Notes: generated by a model from the sequence alone, not told the origin. 64,000 nt of DNA from Spirochaetaceae bacterium (GCA_017453745.1 JAFTEH010000069.1:1-64000), one strand, 5' to 3'. Counted from the first letter of the stretch, positions 1-10,043 are shown. Translations and numbers: made by a program.

Positions 1-45
1 GTATTCAGCCGACCAATACTAATAAGTCGTGAGGCTTGACCATAT
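1..45 (+). rRNA. rrl: 23S rRNA, 3' end (partial)
   Basis: The first bases match the conserved 3' end of bacterial 23S rRNA (CCGACCAATACTAATAAGTC, then GTGAGGCTTGACC). The gene runs off the left edge. A 5S gene follows about 145 bases later, so this is the distal end of an rRNA operon. Confidence 0.85.
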
Positions 46-188
46 TATCGTTTTTTTTAATTAGTATTTATATATATTTTTCTTCTTTAATATATGAAAT
101 ATATCAGAACTCATTTTCGTTTCCTATTAGTTATATCGCCCCTTACGAGATAAGCATGTCGATAGAGCAGTCCTTATGAATTTAATTT

Positions 189-300
189 GCCTGGTGGTCA
201 TAGTGAAGAGGTAATACCCGTTCCCATCCCGAACACGGAAGTCAAGCTCTTTTACGTCGATGATACTGCTTTGAAGTGGGAAAGTAGATAGCTGCCAGGC
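189..300 (+). rRNA. rrf: 5S ribosomal RNA
   Basis: The 5' end GCCTGG pairs with CCAGGC at the 3' end, and the interior carries the conserved CCGAACACGGAAGTCAAGC and AGTGGGAAAGTAG blocks of 5S rRNA. About 112 nt is normal. A T-rich tract follows directly and probably helps to end the transcript. Confidence 0.92.
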
Positions 301-315
301 TTTTTTTATTTTAAA

Positions 316-407
316 GGCAAATAAAAAAGCCGTGGAACACGGAAGTCAAGCTCAATGAGGGCTTATAGGCGAGCTTTTAGTGGGAAAGTAGGGTGTTTGC
401 TTTTTTT
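316..407 (+). pseudogene. Partial 5S rRNA-like remnant
   Basis: Just downstream of the real 5S lies a second copy of GAACACGGAAGTCAAGCTC (335-353) and AGTGGGAAAGTA (379-390), but the 5' third of the molecule is missing and the middle differs. The ends GGCAAA and TTTGC can pair and a T-run follows, so the remnant may now act as a terminator hairpin. It looks like a truncated tandem duplication of 5S. Confidence 0.6.
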
Positions 408-438
408 ATTTTAAAAAATAAAGAAAATATGATTTAAA

Positions 439-489
439 ATCGTTCACTGCTAGTGATTTGATTGGCGGTATATGCTAACAGTGAACGAT
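439..489. terminator. Inverted repeat between rRNA and lipoprotein gene
   Basis: ATCGTTCACTG (439-449) and CAGTGAACGAT (479-489) form a perfect 11-bp stem with a 29-nt loop. It lies just past the stop codon of the minus-strand lipoprotein gene, so a terminator is the simplest reading. The T-tract is weak and the loop is long for a terminator. Confidence 0.45.
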
Positions 490-509
490 AAGTTGTTTTA
501 ACTAACTAC

Positions 510-905
510 CTATGGGGTAGGAACAGATGTTAATGTAACATTTACATCTACTGTACTTACTTTTCCTTTTACAGTGATTTTATTACCACCATCAGACAGG
601 GTAGCATTTAATGTTCCACTGTTTACAGGTGTAGGTGTACCTGAGCCTGCCATACCATTTTTTATTGTTAATGTAACATTATTACCAGAAACAGTATATG
701 AGCCCTCACATTCAACAGTACCTTCAGTTGAATACCACACGAACGAGAATTCTTTTGATTCCTCTATAAATTGTAGCCCTGCTTCAGCTGTAGCACTTAA
801 AAAAGCATATTCAGTTTTTAGTGATGTCCCTTTGTTGCCTTGCTTACAAGAAGCAAAGCAACAAAAGATAACAAATACACTTAAAATAGTAAAAAATTTT
901 TTCAT
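510..905 (-). CDS. Small lipoprotein
   Basis: A 131-residue protein with a lipoprotein signal peptide: MKK start, hydrophobic core, and lipobox FASC with the Cys near residue 20. The rest is Gly/Thr/Val-rich and probably a small beta-barrel or sandwich. The domain resembles in style, but not clearly in sequence, the lipoprotein at 36690-37130. A clear ribosome site (AAGGAG) precedes this ATG. Upstream stands the two-hairpin element also found in front of four other exported-protein genes here. It is likely anchored in a membrane facing the periplasm or surface; its function is unknown. Confidence 0.75.
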   Translation of the reverse strand: MKKFFTILSVFVIFCCFASCKQGNKGTSLKTEYAFLSATAEAGLQFIEESKEFSFVWYSTEGTVECEGSYTVSGNNVTLTIKNGMAGSGTPTPVNSGTLNATLSDGGNKITVKGKVSTVDVNVTLTSVPTP

Positions 906-934
906 AAAAAGTATCTCCTTAAAAAAATTCCGCC

Positions 935-978
935 AATGGGGCTTGTGTCAAGCCCCATTTCCCAGTATACTGGGAAAT
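935..978 (-). repeat. Two-hairpin element, copy 1
   Basis: In gene direction (minus strand) a 22-bp perfect palindrome with core AGTATACT (957-978) abuts an 11-bp-stem hairpin (935-959) whose loop region reads TTGACA. CAAAAA lies upstream of the palindrome, and T-run, AAGGAG and the lipoprotein ATG lie downstream. Four further copies (21507, 22248, 31075, 37153) keep this order while the stem sequences differ. Confidence 0.7.
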
Positions 979-1177
979 TTTTTGAGAAAATTTTTAGGAA
1001 GTGGGAAAGGAGAAACGGAGAGTTGATTGGAGCAACATAAAAATATTTCGCTTGTTGGCAGTATCAGTTTATTACAAGTCAATCCAAAATAACCATAACT
1101 ATGGGTTTTATTCGTTAAAAGCACACTCATATACTGCCGCCTTTTTTTTGCTTATAGTAACGATTTGTATTTTGTGG

Positions 1178-1202
1178 TATAATGTAAGAGAGGAGAGAAA
1201 CT
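1178..1202 (+). promoter_or_regulatory. Wadjet operon -10 box and ribosome site
   Basis: TATAAT (1178-1183) is followed by GAGGAG a few bases before the jetA ATG at 1203. I see no good -35 at 17 bp; TTGTAT and TTGCTT nearby are badly spaced. The leader would be very short. Confidence 0.45.
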
Positions 1203-2705
1203 ATGGACGCATCAATTCTTTCATTTCAAAATGTAATGACCTCAGACATAGGTGTAAACCTACTTCGAAGCAAATCGGCACAAGTAGTTATACCTTTTCT
1301 ATTTGAAAATTTTAAGGTAAAGATTCGTCAACAAATAAACAGTACAGAACTTGAAGATAAACTTGTAGATTATATTCAAGAACACATCAATGCGGAATCA
1401 GAATTGGAAGAAGAATTAAATATTGACGAAAACGAACTTTTACAATCATTGGATAATAAGCGGAGAGCAAAGAAATATATTGACTTATGGTGTTCTCCTC
1501 AAAAAAAATATTTAAGAAGAATCATGACTAATCAAGGAGCAGTCTTATTACTTGACCCTGCTGTGGATCGAATGTTTTCATGGTTGGAAAAATGTCAGGA
1601 AACTCAATCTGTTGGTGCGGAATCCAGATTCAGTAATATATTAAATCAACTTCGTGATTTGAATCAAAAAACTAATCAAGATGCAGCTTCTCGAATTGCA
1701 GAACTTGAAAAACAAAAAAGAGATATTGAAAAAGAAATAATGAAAATACAAGAGACAGGTATTGTAAGCAATACATATGATAAATATCAAATACAAGAAC
1801 GGCTTTCTGTAATTACTCAAAGTTCTAAGGATTTGCTTGGTGATTTTAACCAGATTAGAACGAATTTTCAGTCTGTAATTAATGATATATATAATCGCCA
1901 AAGTGAAAAACAAAATTCACGAGGAGATATTCTTGGATATACTTTGGATACGAATGATGAACTGAGAAAATCTCCTCAAGGGCGTTCTTTTACAAGCTTT
2001 TGGAATTTTATATCCGAAGATACTGATAATGAAATTAATTCCCTCGTAGATTCAATAATGGAAAACGCAAGGCAAAAAGGCCTTGAATGGAACGACCGTT
2101 TTTTGTTTAATCTCAGTAGATACTTTTTTGATTCAGGAAACCAGATTATTGCACAAAACAGGATACTCACTTCAAGGATAAATAAAATGCTTTCATTTAG
2201 AGAGACTGGCAATGAAAGTGTGGTGCGAGAATTAATAAAAGACATAAAGGACAATCTTCTTGAATATAAAAAATTACTGAAAGAAAATGATATAAAAAAT
2301 ATTCCTGTTTGGATTGAACAAACAAAACCGGCCTTATCTTTCCCACAGGCACGATATCCCGTTTTACCAGAATTTGATTTATCCTTTGGAAGTATTGATA
2401 GCTATGATGAGCGAGAAATAAATAAAGACGCAATAGAAAATTTGATTTCGCAATTCCATGTAGATACAAAAAAAATTGAAGATAAATTGAAATTTTATTA
2501 TAAAAAATGTAATAGGCAGTTTTCCCTTGGAGAATTTGTAAGAGAAAATCCAATAGAATATGGATTAATGGAAATAGTTACCTTTTTTGGACTTAAAGAT
2601 TCAATAAAATCCACTATAGATGATTCTCAATATGAAGAAATTAAATACTTGAAAGGTGACAAAGCCTTTCTAATAAAAGTGCCAAGGATTGTGTTCTATG
2701 AATAG
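1203..2705 (+). CDS. jetA: Wadjet protein JetA (kleisin-like)
   Basis: First gene of a four-gene Wadjet operon. JetA (MksF/MukF-like) is the kleisin subunit of the SMC-type complex that recognises and helps destroy circular plasmid DNA. The 500-residue protein is charged and mostly helical, with a coiled-coil stretch at about residues 155-185. The call rests mainly on length and on fixed gene order with JetB, JetC and JetD, since kleisin sequences diverge strongly. GAGGAG precedes the ATG. The stop overlaps the jetB start, suggesting translational coupling. Confidence 0.82.
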   Translation: MDASILSFQNVMTSDIGVNLLRSKSAQVVIPFLFENFKVKIRQQINSTELEDKLVDYIQEHINAESELEEELNIDENELLQSLDNKRRAKKYIDLWCSPQKKYLRRIMTNQGAVLLLDPAVDRMFSWLEKCQETQSVGAESRFSNILNQLRDLNQKTNQDAASRIAELEKQKRDIEKEIMKIQETGIVSNTYDKYQIQERLSVITQSSKDLLGDFNQIRTNFQSVINDIYNRQSEKQNSRGDILGYTLDTNDELRKSPQGRSFTSFWNFISEDTDNEINSLVDSIMENARQKGLEWNDRFLFNLSRYFFDSGNQIIAQNRILTSRINKMLSFRETGNESVVRELIKDIKDNLLEYKKLLKENDIKNIPVWIEQTKPALSFPQARYPVLPEFDLSFGSIDSYDEREINKDAIENLISQFHVDTKKIEDKLKFYYKKCNRQFSLGEFVRENPIEYGLMEIVTFFGLKDSIKSTIDDSQYEEIKYLKGDKAFLIKVPRIVFYE

Positions 2706-3339
2706 AGATATTAATGAATGGGCAGTAGTATGCATTAAACTTTTGCAAGGACCTATAATACGGAAAAATGAACAGGATAAGACATGGAATCTGCTTTTAA
2801 GAAATAGATCTTATATTGATAATTATTTCGCCACTATTGGAATTACTTTGCTTGTTGAAGAATCTGACGGGTATGCATTCTTACGACAAAAGAATGAAAA
2901 TATTGATGAGGATTTCGAATCACTACCAAGGTTAATTCGTAAAGTCAGGCTTTCAGTTGAAGAAAGTTTTTTGTGCGTAATATTACGGGAAGCATTGGAT
3001 TATTTTGAAAGTTCAGATGACTTTTCTGAAATTTTTACAATGAAAGAAAATGAAATCATGGAACGCTTAAAAAACTATTCTCCTGAATACACGGATGAAT
3101 TAAAATTCCAAAATAAACTTAAGCAATATTTGAATAAATTTGAAGACTTAGGATATGTGGAAAATCTTTCTAAAAAAGAATTCGATGATTCACAAAACGA
3201 ACGGAATGATATATACAAAATCAATAAAATTATTCGTGCAATAGTTTCGCCTGAGTTCCTAGAAGATTTCAGAAATAAACTTGTCGAACATAATAATATG
3301 ATTAAGCATGAAAATGAGCAGGAGGAAAACAATGAGTAA
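2698..3339 (+). CDS. jetB: Wadjet protein JetB (MukE-like, DUF4194)
   Basis: A 213-residue protein in the JetB position between jetA and the SMC gene. JetB (MksE/MukE-like, winged-helix) binds the kleisin and tunes the ATPase complex. The ATG at 2698 lies inside the end of jetA; a TTG nine bases upstream is also in frame, but the ATG overlap fits coupled translation. The sequence is charged, with a D/E-rich middle. It ends inside the jetC start region. Assignment is by size, order and general character, with the neighbours as strong support. Confidence 0.8.
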   Translation: MNRDINEWAVVCIKLLQGPIIRKNEQDKTWNLLLRNRSYIDNYFATIGITLLVEESDGYAFLRQKNENIDEDFESLPRLIRKVRLSVEESFLCVILREALDYFESSDDFSEIFTMKENEIMERLKNYSPEYTDELKFQNKLKQYLNKFEDLGYVENLSKKEFDDSQNERNDIYKINKIIRAIVSPEFLEDFRNKLVEHNNMIKHENEQEENNE

Positions 3340-6300
3340 TGAATTGTTTTCTACAGGTGGTTATAATCTTGAATACTTTCAACTATGTAACTGGGGAACT
3401 TTTGATAAAAAAATATATACTGTAAAGGCAGAAAATAAACCAACTCTTTTAACTGGTGAAAATGGAAGTGGAAAAACAACTCTGGTAGATGCCTTACTCA
3501 CACTTTTAGTTCCCAATGATAAGCGTTTCTACAATCAATCATCTGGCGAGGCAAAAAAGCGAGACCGTAGCGAAGAATCTTATGTTTTAGGTGCGTATGG
3601 TACAAAACTGGCAGATGATAATCCAGATTACTCTTCTGTTCAGTATTTGCGTAAAAAGGAAAATACAATTTCTATTTTGAATGGCTGCTTTACAAATTCT
3701 TTTACGCAGAAATCTATTAGCCTGCTTCAAATCAGATATTTTACGAGTTCAAATTTACAGCAAGTGTTTGCTATTACAGATGGGAAACTTTCTATTAAAG
3801 ACATCGAGGCATGCCTGTCAGAAAATAGTATTGAGATAATTCGCAATAAAAAATGGAAAGAAACGCTTACAAACTTAAAAGGAACAGTGTTTTATCCAAA
3901 TTTTAAGCAATATGCAAAAGCCTATTCCTATTATTTTGGATTTCGTTCTGATAAAGCCTTAACATTGTTTTCACAAATTGTTGGTCTTAAAGTTTTAGGC
4001 GATATAAACTCGTTCATAAAATACAATATGCTTGAAGAAGGAAATATCATTCAAGAATTTGATAAATTACAAGAAAACTATGCAAATTTAGTCCATGCAT
4101 ATGATGAAATTCAAAAAACTAAAGTACAGATTGAAAAATTTAAATCTGTACATGACACAGGGTTAAAGTATAAGGAAGAGCGTTCAAAACGAGAAGAAAT
4201 AAAATCCATGCTTGATATACTTCCTTATTGGAATATGAAAAACTCCGACTCTTTTCTATCTGAAAAGCTTTCAGTTAAAAACGAGGAGTTTACAAAAATA
4301 AGTGGTGAATTAAGTAAAACAAAAGTTGAAATACATGAACTGGATAAAGAAATTGATTCGTTAAAGCAGTCAATTGCTCAAGATTCAAACACAATTCGAC
4401 TAAATGAAATTAACAATGAAATAGAAATGTTGAAACAAGAAAAAGAGCGCCGAAGTCAAAGATGTATGCAACTGCAAACGAATCTAACAAAACTCAACAT
4501 TGAGATGCCAACTAATGAAAGTTCATTCATAAATTGTAAAAAAATAATTTTAGAAAAAAACCAAAATGCTAATCAAGATGAAGCTGATTGTGAAGAAGAA
4601 ATACGCATGATAAAAAATTCTTCAGATGCAGTTTCAAAAGAAATTGAACAAATCAAGATTGAATTAAAATCATTACATGATCGTGAAAGCAATATTCCAG
4701 ATAGAAATATCGAAATGAGAAAAAGAATTTGCCAATCTTTAAATATAGAGCAAGATGAAATTCCATTTGCAGGAGAATTGATTTGTGTAAAAAATAACGA
4801 ACAACATTGGAATAATGCCATTGAAAAGCTTCTGCACAATTTTGCCTTAACTCTTATCGTACCTGAAAAATTATACAAATCTGTTAGTACCTTTGTAAAT
4901 GAAAATGATATGCGGGGAAGAGTCGTATATCTAAAATCAGAAGAAGATATTTTTGATGTTTCAGACGAAGAAATTGAGTTTAAACAAAATTTTCTTGGCT
5001 CAAAATTGAACTTTAAGAAGAATCAGATTCACTGCCGTTGGATACAAAAATATATAAAAGAACATTTCTCGTACTTATGTACAGACAATATAAATGAATA
5101 TGCTGCTGCAATAAAGGCTCTTACAAGTTCAGGACTTATTAAATCTGAACTTAAAAATGAAAAAGATGACAGACCAGGCAAGAATTCAAAAGCTAACTGG
5201 GTATTAGGATGGAACAACAAAGAAAAGAAAGTTTTGCTTTCTGAAACATACGAAGAAAAAGAATCTGATCTTGAATCTTTAAGAAATGAAGAAAAAACTA
5301 AATTGCAAAGTAAAGAAATTCTACGAAATATACAAAATCTCTGTCATGACGCTCTGATGATTGATAATTGGATCGAAGTAGATGTTGAAAACATTGTGAA
5401 AAAGTTGGCTTCTTCTCAAAAGAAGAAGGATGAACTTCTATCAGAAAATTCCTCACTTGCAAAATTACAGGAAGAACTTGACGAAAAAATGAAGCAAAAA
5501 TGTGAAAAAGAAAAGTATAAAGAAAAACTTTCTGAGAAGTCAGGAAGTGTAAAAAATGAAATAGAAAGTATTGAAAAAGATTTTAAGAGTAATTCGGAAT
5601 TATTAAGAAACTTACTTCAACAATTTGATTTCTCGTTATTGGATGAGAAAGTATTGACATTACAGAAAAATTATCCTCGACTTTCTAAACCAAAGACATT
5701 AGAAGAACTTAAGAAAAATCAGTATTCGATTGAAAGTGAATTAAAATCAAAAGATGCGAGCTCAGGTCGCTCTCTTGGTGGCTATATGACACAAATTATC
5801 TCGTTAATGGAAGATGCACTTCATCCATCATCAAAGGCTATAAGAGAAAAATATGGAGACTGGTCTCTTGATTTTCCAGACTTAAAAGCAACTTCAGATT
5901 ATCTTGATGATTTTATGACTACATATAAAAAACTTGAAAATGATGATTTACCAAAATACACAAACCGATTCCATGACTATCTTCATACATCATTAAAGGA
6001 GGATTTTACTGCTTTCAAGCGTAGTATTCAAAATCAGCAACAGGAAATAAAACAAGCAATATCTTCATTAAACCAAGATTTAAAAAGGATTTTATATGAC
6101 AAGAATCCTGATACATATTTACAATTGGAATTGAGAACAAAGAACGATACAGAAATAAAAGATTTTAAAAGTCTTCTAAAAGATGCTTCGCCAGATGCCA
6201 TGCTTTTTGTCGAAAATAATCCACAGAAAAAAGAAGAACAGTTCCAAAAAATTCAAAAACTATTAATGACATTAAATGACAATGAACGTTTCAAGAAAAA

Positions 6301-6727
6301 AGTTCTAGATGTAAGAAACTGGTTCCAGTATGGAGCACAGGAACTATTTGTACAAGATAACATGCAAAAACAGTATTATTCTGACAGTTCAAGTTTGAGT
6401 GGAGGGCAAAAAACAAAGCTGACTTATACTATTTTAGCCGCAGCAATTTCTTATCAGTTTGGTATTGTGGCAAACACAGAAAACAATTCTTCCTTTAGAT
6501 TTGTAATTATTGATGAAGCATTCAGTAAAATTGACTCTAAAAACTCTGAACAAGTCATGAATATCTTTAATGACATGGACATTCAGGTAATGGTTGTTAC
6601 TCCAAATGATAAAATTAATGTAGTAGAAGATTATATTTCTTCGATTCATCTTGTTGACAAGTCTCATTCTGATGACTCAAAACTTATCTATATGGGCATA
6701 GAAGAATATAAGGAAAAGTCAAAATGA
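3332..6727 (+). CDS. jetC: Wadjet protein JetC (SMC-like ATPase)
   Basis: SMC/MukB-type ATPase of 1131 residues. The Walker A motif TGENGSGKTTL lies near residue 41, long coiled-coil arms flank a central hinge at about residues 430-600, and the C-terminal head has the signature SLSGGQ near 1021 and Walker B VIIDEAF near 1057. In Wadjet this motor extrudes DNA loops and presents small circular DNA to JetD. The ATG at 3332 follows CAGGAGG and overlaps the jetB stop; an in-frame upstream ATG at 3308 has no ribosome site. jetC overlaps jetD by ATGA. The gene is intact despite many A-runs. Confidence 0.92.
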   Translation: MSNELFSTGGYNLEYFQLCNWGTFDKKIYTVKAENKPTLLTGENGSGKTTLVDALLTLLVPNDKRFYNQSSGEAKKRDRSEESYVLGAYGTKLADDNPDYSSVQYLRKKENTISILNGCFTNSFTQKSISLLQIRYFTSSNLQQVFAITDGKLSIKDIEACLSENSIEIIRNKKWKETLTNLKGTVFYPNFKQYAKAYSYYFGFRSDKALTLFSQIVGLKVLGDINSFIKYNMLEEGNIIQEFDKLQENYANLVHAYDEIQKTKVQIEKFKSVHDTGLKYKEERSKREEIKSMLDILPYWNMKNSDSFLSEKLSVKNEEFTKISGELSKTKVEIHELDKEIDSLKQSIAQDSNTIRLNEINNEIEMLKQEKERRSQRCMQLQTNLTKLNIEMPTNESSFINCKKIILEKNQNANQDEADCEEEIRMIKNSSDAVSKEIEQIKIELKSLHDRESNIPDRNIEMRKRICQSLNIEQDEIPFAGELICVKNNEQHWNNAIEKLLHNFALTLIVPEKLYKSVSTFVNENDMRGRVVYLKSEEDIFDVSDEEIEFKQNFLGSKLNFKKNQIHCRWIQKYIKEHFSYLCTDNINEYAAAIKALTSSGLIKSELKNEKDDRPGKNSKANWVLGWNNKEKKVLLSETYEEKESDLESLRNEEKTKLQSKEILRNIQNLCHDALMIDNWIEVDVENIVKKLASSQKKKDELLSENSSLAKLQEELDEKMKQKCEKEKYKEKLSEKSGSVKNEIESIEKDFKSNSELLRNLLQQFDFSLLDEKVLTLQKNYPRLSKPKTLEELKKNQYSIESELKSKDASSGRSLGGYMTQIISLMEDALHPSSKAIREKYGDWSLDFPDLKATSDYLDDFMTTYKKLENDDLPKYTNRFHDYLHTSLKEDFTAFKRSIQNQQQEIKQAISSLNQDLKRILYDKNPDTYLQLELRTKNDTEIKDFKSLLKDASPDAMLFVENNPQKKEEQFQKIQKLLMTLNDNERFKKKVLDVRNWFQYGAQELFVQDNMQKQYYSDSSSLSGGQKTKLTYTILAAAISYQFGIVANTENNSSFRFVIIDEAFSKIDSKNSEQVMNIFNDMDIQVMVVTPNDKINVVEDYISSIHLVDKSHSDDSKLIYMGIEEYKEKSK

Positions 6728-7929
6728 TTTCTGTAAATGAACTAAAGAAAAAATCGCTGGCAAAATATGCTGATTTTCTAAGTTGGTATTTTTTCAACAA
6801 TGATAAAAATATGTTTCCGCTTGTAATTCCATGTAATAAGGGAAATCCTTATGATGATTTAGAGCAAAGAGAATTGGAATTAAAAGAAATTCATCAGTAC
6901 TCAAAAAATAATGGTAAACATTCTTATAGATATGAAACTGATACTGTTTCTACAAAAAATGGAATACAAACAGTTATTACCAAAATTTTATTTGAAAATA
7001 AAGAGGACTATCTTTCATTTATAAACAAAAAAAAGGATTTCGAATTATTGGAAAAAGTAAGTAAAATCATTTTGAATAATCTTCATACTTCGTTTTCTGA
7101 AACAAATATAAAGACTTGGATTGTAAAAAATCATGAGAAAGTAATATCCGCCAACATTGAAGAAAGCACTGATTCTTATTGGAAGAATATCTGCCTGTGT
7201 GCAAATTGGTTTTATCAGAATCCAGATAGTAAGTTATATTTAAGAACAATTCCTTTACAGGTTCATTCAAAGTTTATAGAAAATAATCAAGCATTTATAC
7301 ATAGCCTTTGTTCAGTCGAAAAAATTACAAAAGAAAATTCTTTTATAAAACAACATGGACTTAAGGAAAAACCAGATTTTGTTCGATTTCGGTTTTTGGA
7401 AAAATTCGAGATTATAGAAGGATTTGTTCCAAACGAAATGCAACTTTCTTCTGAAGATTTTAAGCATTTATATTCTGCAAAGATTTTGAAAACTATTGAA
7501 AATATTTTCATTATTGAAAATGAGATGGTTTATATAACTTTCCCAAGTATTCAAAACTCTCTATGCATTTGGGGGCATGGTTTTTCTTCAGGGGGTTTTA
7601 ATAAATATGAATGGTTAAAAAAATACAGATTATTCTATTTTGGTGACTTAGATGAGCATGGATATCAAATACTGTCATTTTTTAGATATTCATTTCCGAA
7701 TGTAAAGTCATTTTGCATGGATATGAATACTCTCAATGAATTTAATAATTTTAGGGTAAAAGGGGAGTCTTTAAAAGGTGGCATACCTGACAATTTAACA
7801 GTAGAAGAATTAAAAGTCTTTACAGAACTATCAAATGATAAAGAATACAATCGCCTTGAACAAGAACGGATTTCTCATCAATGGATAAAGAATCATATTT
7901 TAAACATTGATTCATTAAAAGTGAAATAA
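6724..7929 (+). CDS. jetD: Wadjet nuclease JetD (Toprim, DUF2220)
   Basis: A 401-residue protein with a C-terminal Toprim-like motif YFGDLDEHG near residue 305, the metal-binding DxD of the topoisomerase VI/DUF2220 fold. JetD is the nuclease that cleaves plasmid DNA held by JetABC. Its ATG overlaps the jetC stop by ATGA. The operon order jetA-B-C-D is complete, so this Wadjet looks functional. Confidence 0.88.
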   Translation: MISVNELKKKSLAKYADFLSWYFFNNDKNMFPLVIPCNKGNPYDDLEQRELELKEIHQYSKNNGKHSYRYETDTVSTKNGIQTVITKILFENKEDYLSFINKKKDFELLEKVSKIILNNLHTSFSETNIKTWIVKNHEKVISANIEESTDSYWKNICLCANWFYQNPDSKLYLRTIPLQVHSKFIENNQAFIHSLCSVEKITKENSFIKQHGLKEKPDFVRFRFLEKFEIIEGFVPNEMQLSSEDFKHLYSAKILKTIENIFIIENEMVYITFPSIQNSLCIWGHGFSSGGFNKYEWLKKYRLFYFGDLDEHGYQILSFFRYSFPNVKSFCMDMNTLNEFNNFRVKGESLKGGIPDNLTVEELKVFTELSNDKEYNRLEQERISHQWIKNHILNIDSLKVK

Positions 7930-7935
7930 AGGATT

Positions 7936-8193
7936 ATGGCTGCATCGTTAAACAATATGTATCAGAACAAAAACTCGGTGCGACTTTTGATGTTGGATGA
8001 AGCCTTTAACAATATGGATGAGCAGAGAATTGCAAGCGTCATGAAATTTTTCAATCAACTTCAGTTCCAGACAATTCTTGTGGCTCCTTCCCCAAAGATT
8101 CAAGATATTGAAGAAAACATCGATACCGTTCTGACGGTAATGCGTGAAGACACTATAAGTTTTGTAGAGGATTTCAGGTATTATGGGGAATAA
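7936..8193 (+). pseudogene. jetC 3' fragment of a second Wadjet
   Basis: Directly after jetD lies an 85-residue frame that is only the tail of an SMC ATPase head: Walker B-like LLMLDEAFNNMDEQ and a switch region. It has no Walker A or coiled coil, so it cannot work alone. It differs from the tail of the intact jetC at 6.5 kb, so it derives from another Wadjet, not from a recent duplication. It ends overlapping the ATG of a jetD-like gene, as in a normal Wadjet operon. Confidence 0.75.
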
Positions 8194-9390
8194 AATTGAA
8201 GTAAAAGTTTTGGATGCTCTTTTGGACTTGTATGAAAACAGTAAAACTTTTACAGGGGATAATGTAAACGAGCAAAGATTTAAAATACAAACTTCAAAAT
8301 TGTTTCCAAAATATGATGATGATTCTGAGTATGCCTTTTATAAAGAAGTAAATACAGATCTTGAATTTTTAAAAGCAAAGGGTTTCATTTCATACAAGAG
8401 CGAAAAAACGGAAAGATTAAAAATGTCATGCTCAATACAAACGATGATTCTCTTAGTGCTATCTACGCCTACCTCCATCGCACATCACGGAAAGAAACAC
8501 AAACCGACTTACTGCACCTGCTTGATTCCTACACCGATTCTTCTGATGTCAATTCTCCTTTGCAGCATTTTATCACAGAACAAAAGATAAGGATTTCCAA
8601 AAACAAAAATGTGGAACACTTTGACAAAGAAACTCAAGATTTTGCAAAATTTGAAGATATATTAAAAGCTACTAGAGCTGTTTTGCAAAATGAAGATGAA
8701 ACATTCATACGCGATTTTTCGATTAAAGTTTTTAATGACAGTAAGCGTTTTGAAAATTTACAATCACAGGTTCGTTCTATTCTTACACAATACGGTGATT
8801 ATGATGACAAGGAAACTGTTTTATCAGAATATGGTATCGTAAAAACGCCGACCTATGTGTGTGTAAAAGGAAATGCTCGAATCACGCTCGGAGAACAAGA
8901 AATTAACTTGTCGGCATTGCAAGGGGACATTGCATTTTCAACACAGACTCTCAAAGAGATTACGAACATTGCCGTTTTTGGCTCTCGTATAATCACAATA
9001 GAAAACCTCACTTCGTTTCACAATTATAAAAATCAAAATGACTTTGTTATTTATCTCGGAGGATTTCACAATACGGTGAAGCGTGATTTTATTTGCATGA
9101 TGTACAAGCAAAATCCAAACAAAGTATTTTTACATTTCGGAGACATCGATGTTGGCGGTTTTTATATTTTAAACCATTTAAAAAAACGAACTGATATTCC
9201 ATTTAAGCCATTGAATATGGACAAGACGATATTGCAAAAGTATAAGGCACAGACAAAGCAACTCACAAGTGAAGACAAAAAGCGTATCAATAAAATGTTA
9301 GGACAAAACGATTTTGCAGAGTATGCAGAAACATTAAACTATATGATTAGACACGATTGCAAGTTAGAACAAGAAGTTGTCAAGGAGTAA
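8183..9390 (+). pseudogene. jetD of a second Wadjet, frameshifted
   Basis: Two overlapping frames (8183 onward, and to 9390) together make one JetD-like protein of about 400 residues. The Toprim motif HFGDIDVGG is at about 9137-9165. The frames join if one A is added to the A5 run near 8420. The order after a jetC tail matches the end of a Wadjet operon whose 5' part has been lost. It is unlikely to act alone, but a JetD could in principle serve the intact JetABC if the frame is restored. Confidence 0.72.
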
Positions 9391-9403
9391 GACTTTTGCT
9401 TTG

Positions 9404-10009
9404 CTATTTCAAGGCTAAGTATAAAGCGGCAACAACAAAGGTAATCGCAGCCAAAAAAAATGAAATAAAAAATCCAAATAACAGATAAGATGTAAACTCA
9501 ACTGTGCGAAACTTTTTTTGAATTGCTCGTAACTCGCTCGCACGAGGTGCATTGGTATTAAGACTATGTAAGTCGCAAGAAGTAAATAAAGAAAAAGTTT
9601 TAAGATAACGGTTTAATTCTTCGCTATGCTCAAACCAACCGACATGCGAGCCAAACTGATAATAGCCCATTTGCATTTCTTGTGCAATATCTTTGTGCAG
9701 TCCACACTGAAATAATCCATCAATGATCGCTTGTGCGTATTTAAACTGTCTCCTATTAAATACCATGCACCTCACCAAACATGCTGCACCACAAACCCAA
9801 GTAATTGCGGGAGTAACCCCCATACTACAGTCTATAATAATGTTTACAGCATGCAACATCTCGAAAGCTAAAATCAACACAATCACTGCTAACTTTAAGT
9901 ATTTTTTAGTACGGTCAAAAACAAATTGCCGATAAGCTTTTCTAACCAGCAAACAAAAAACAACAAAGAGGATAATTGCTAAAGCTAAAAACACATACAC
10001 TTTTTTCAT
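9404..10009 (-). CDS. Membrane protein of unknown function
   Basis: About 201 residues with an N-terminal membrane segment, a second pair of hydrophobic stretches around residues 30-85, a soluble middle of roughly 80 residues and a C-terminal membrane segment. I do not recognise a family. An upstream in-frame ATG (10045) overlaps the -10 box of a consensus promoter and so cannot be transcribed from it; the ATG at 10009 is therefore preferred, although no clear ribosome site precedes it. It lies between the Wadjet remnant and the CRISPR leader and is divergent from the array. Confidence 0.65.
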   Translation of the reverse strand: MKKVYVFLALAIILFVVFCLLVRKAYRQFVFDRTKKYLKLAVIVLILAFEMLHAVNIIIDCSMGVTPAITWVCGAACLVRCMVFNRRQFKYAQAIIDGLFQCGLHKDIAQEMQMGYYQFGSHVGWFEHSEELNRYLKTFSLFTSCDLHSLNTNAPRASELRAIQKKFRTVEFTSYLLFGFFISFFLAAITFVVAALYLALK

Positions 10010-10043
10010 AGGGCTGATGTTGGTTAATGCTCCATACTTCTTC

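Noticed and set aside
574-1026. A 150-codon plus-strand frame opposite the first lipoprotein
   Set aside because: It is antisense to a gene with a clear signal peptide and ribosome site, and it has none of its own.
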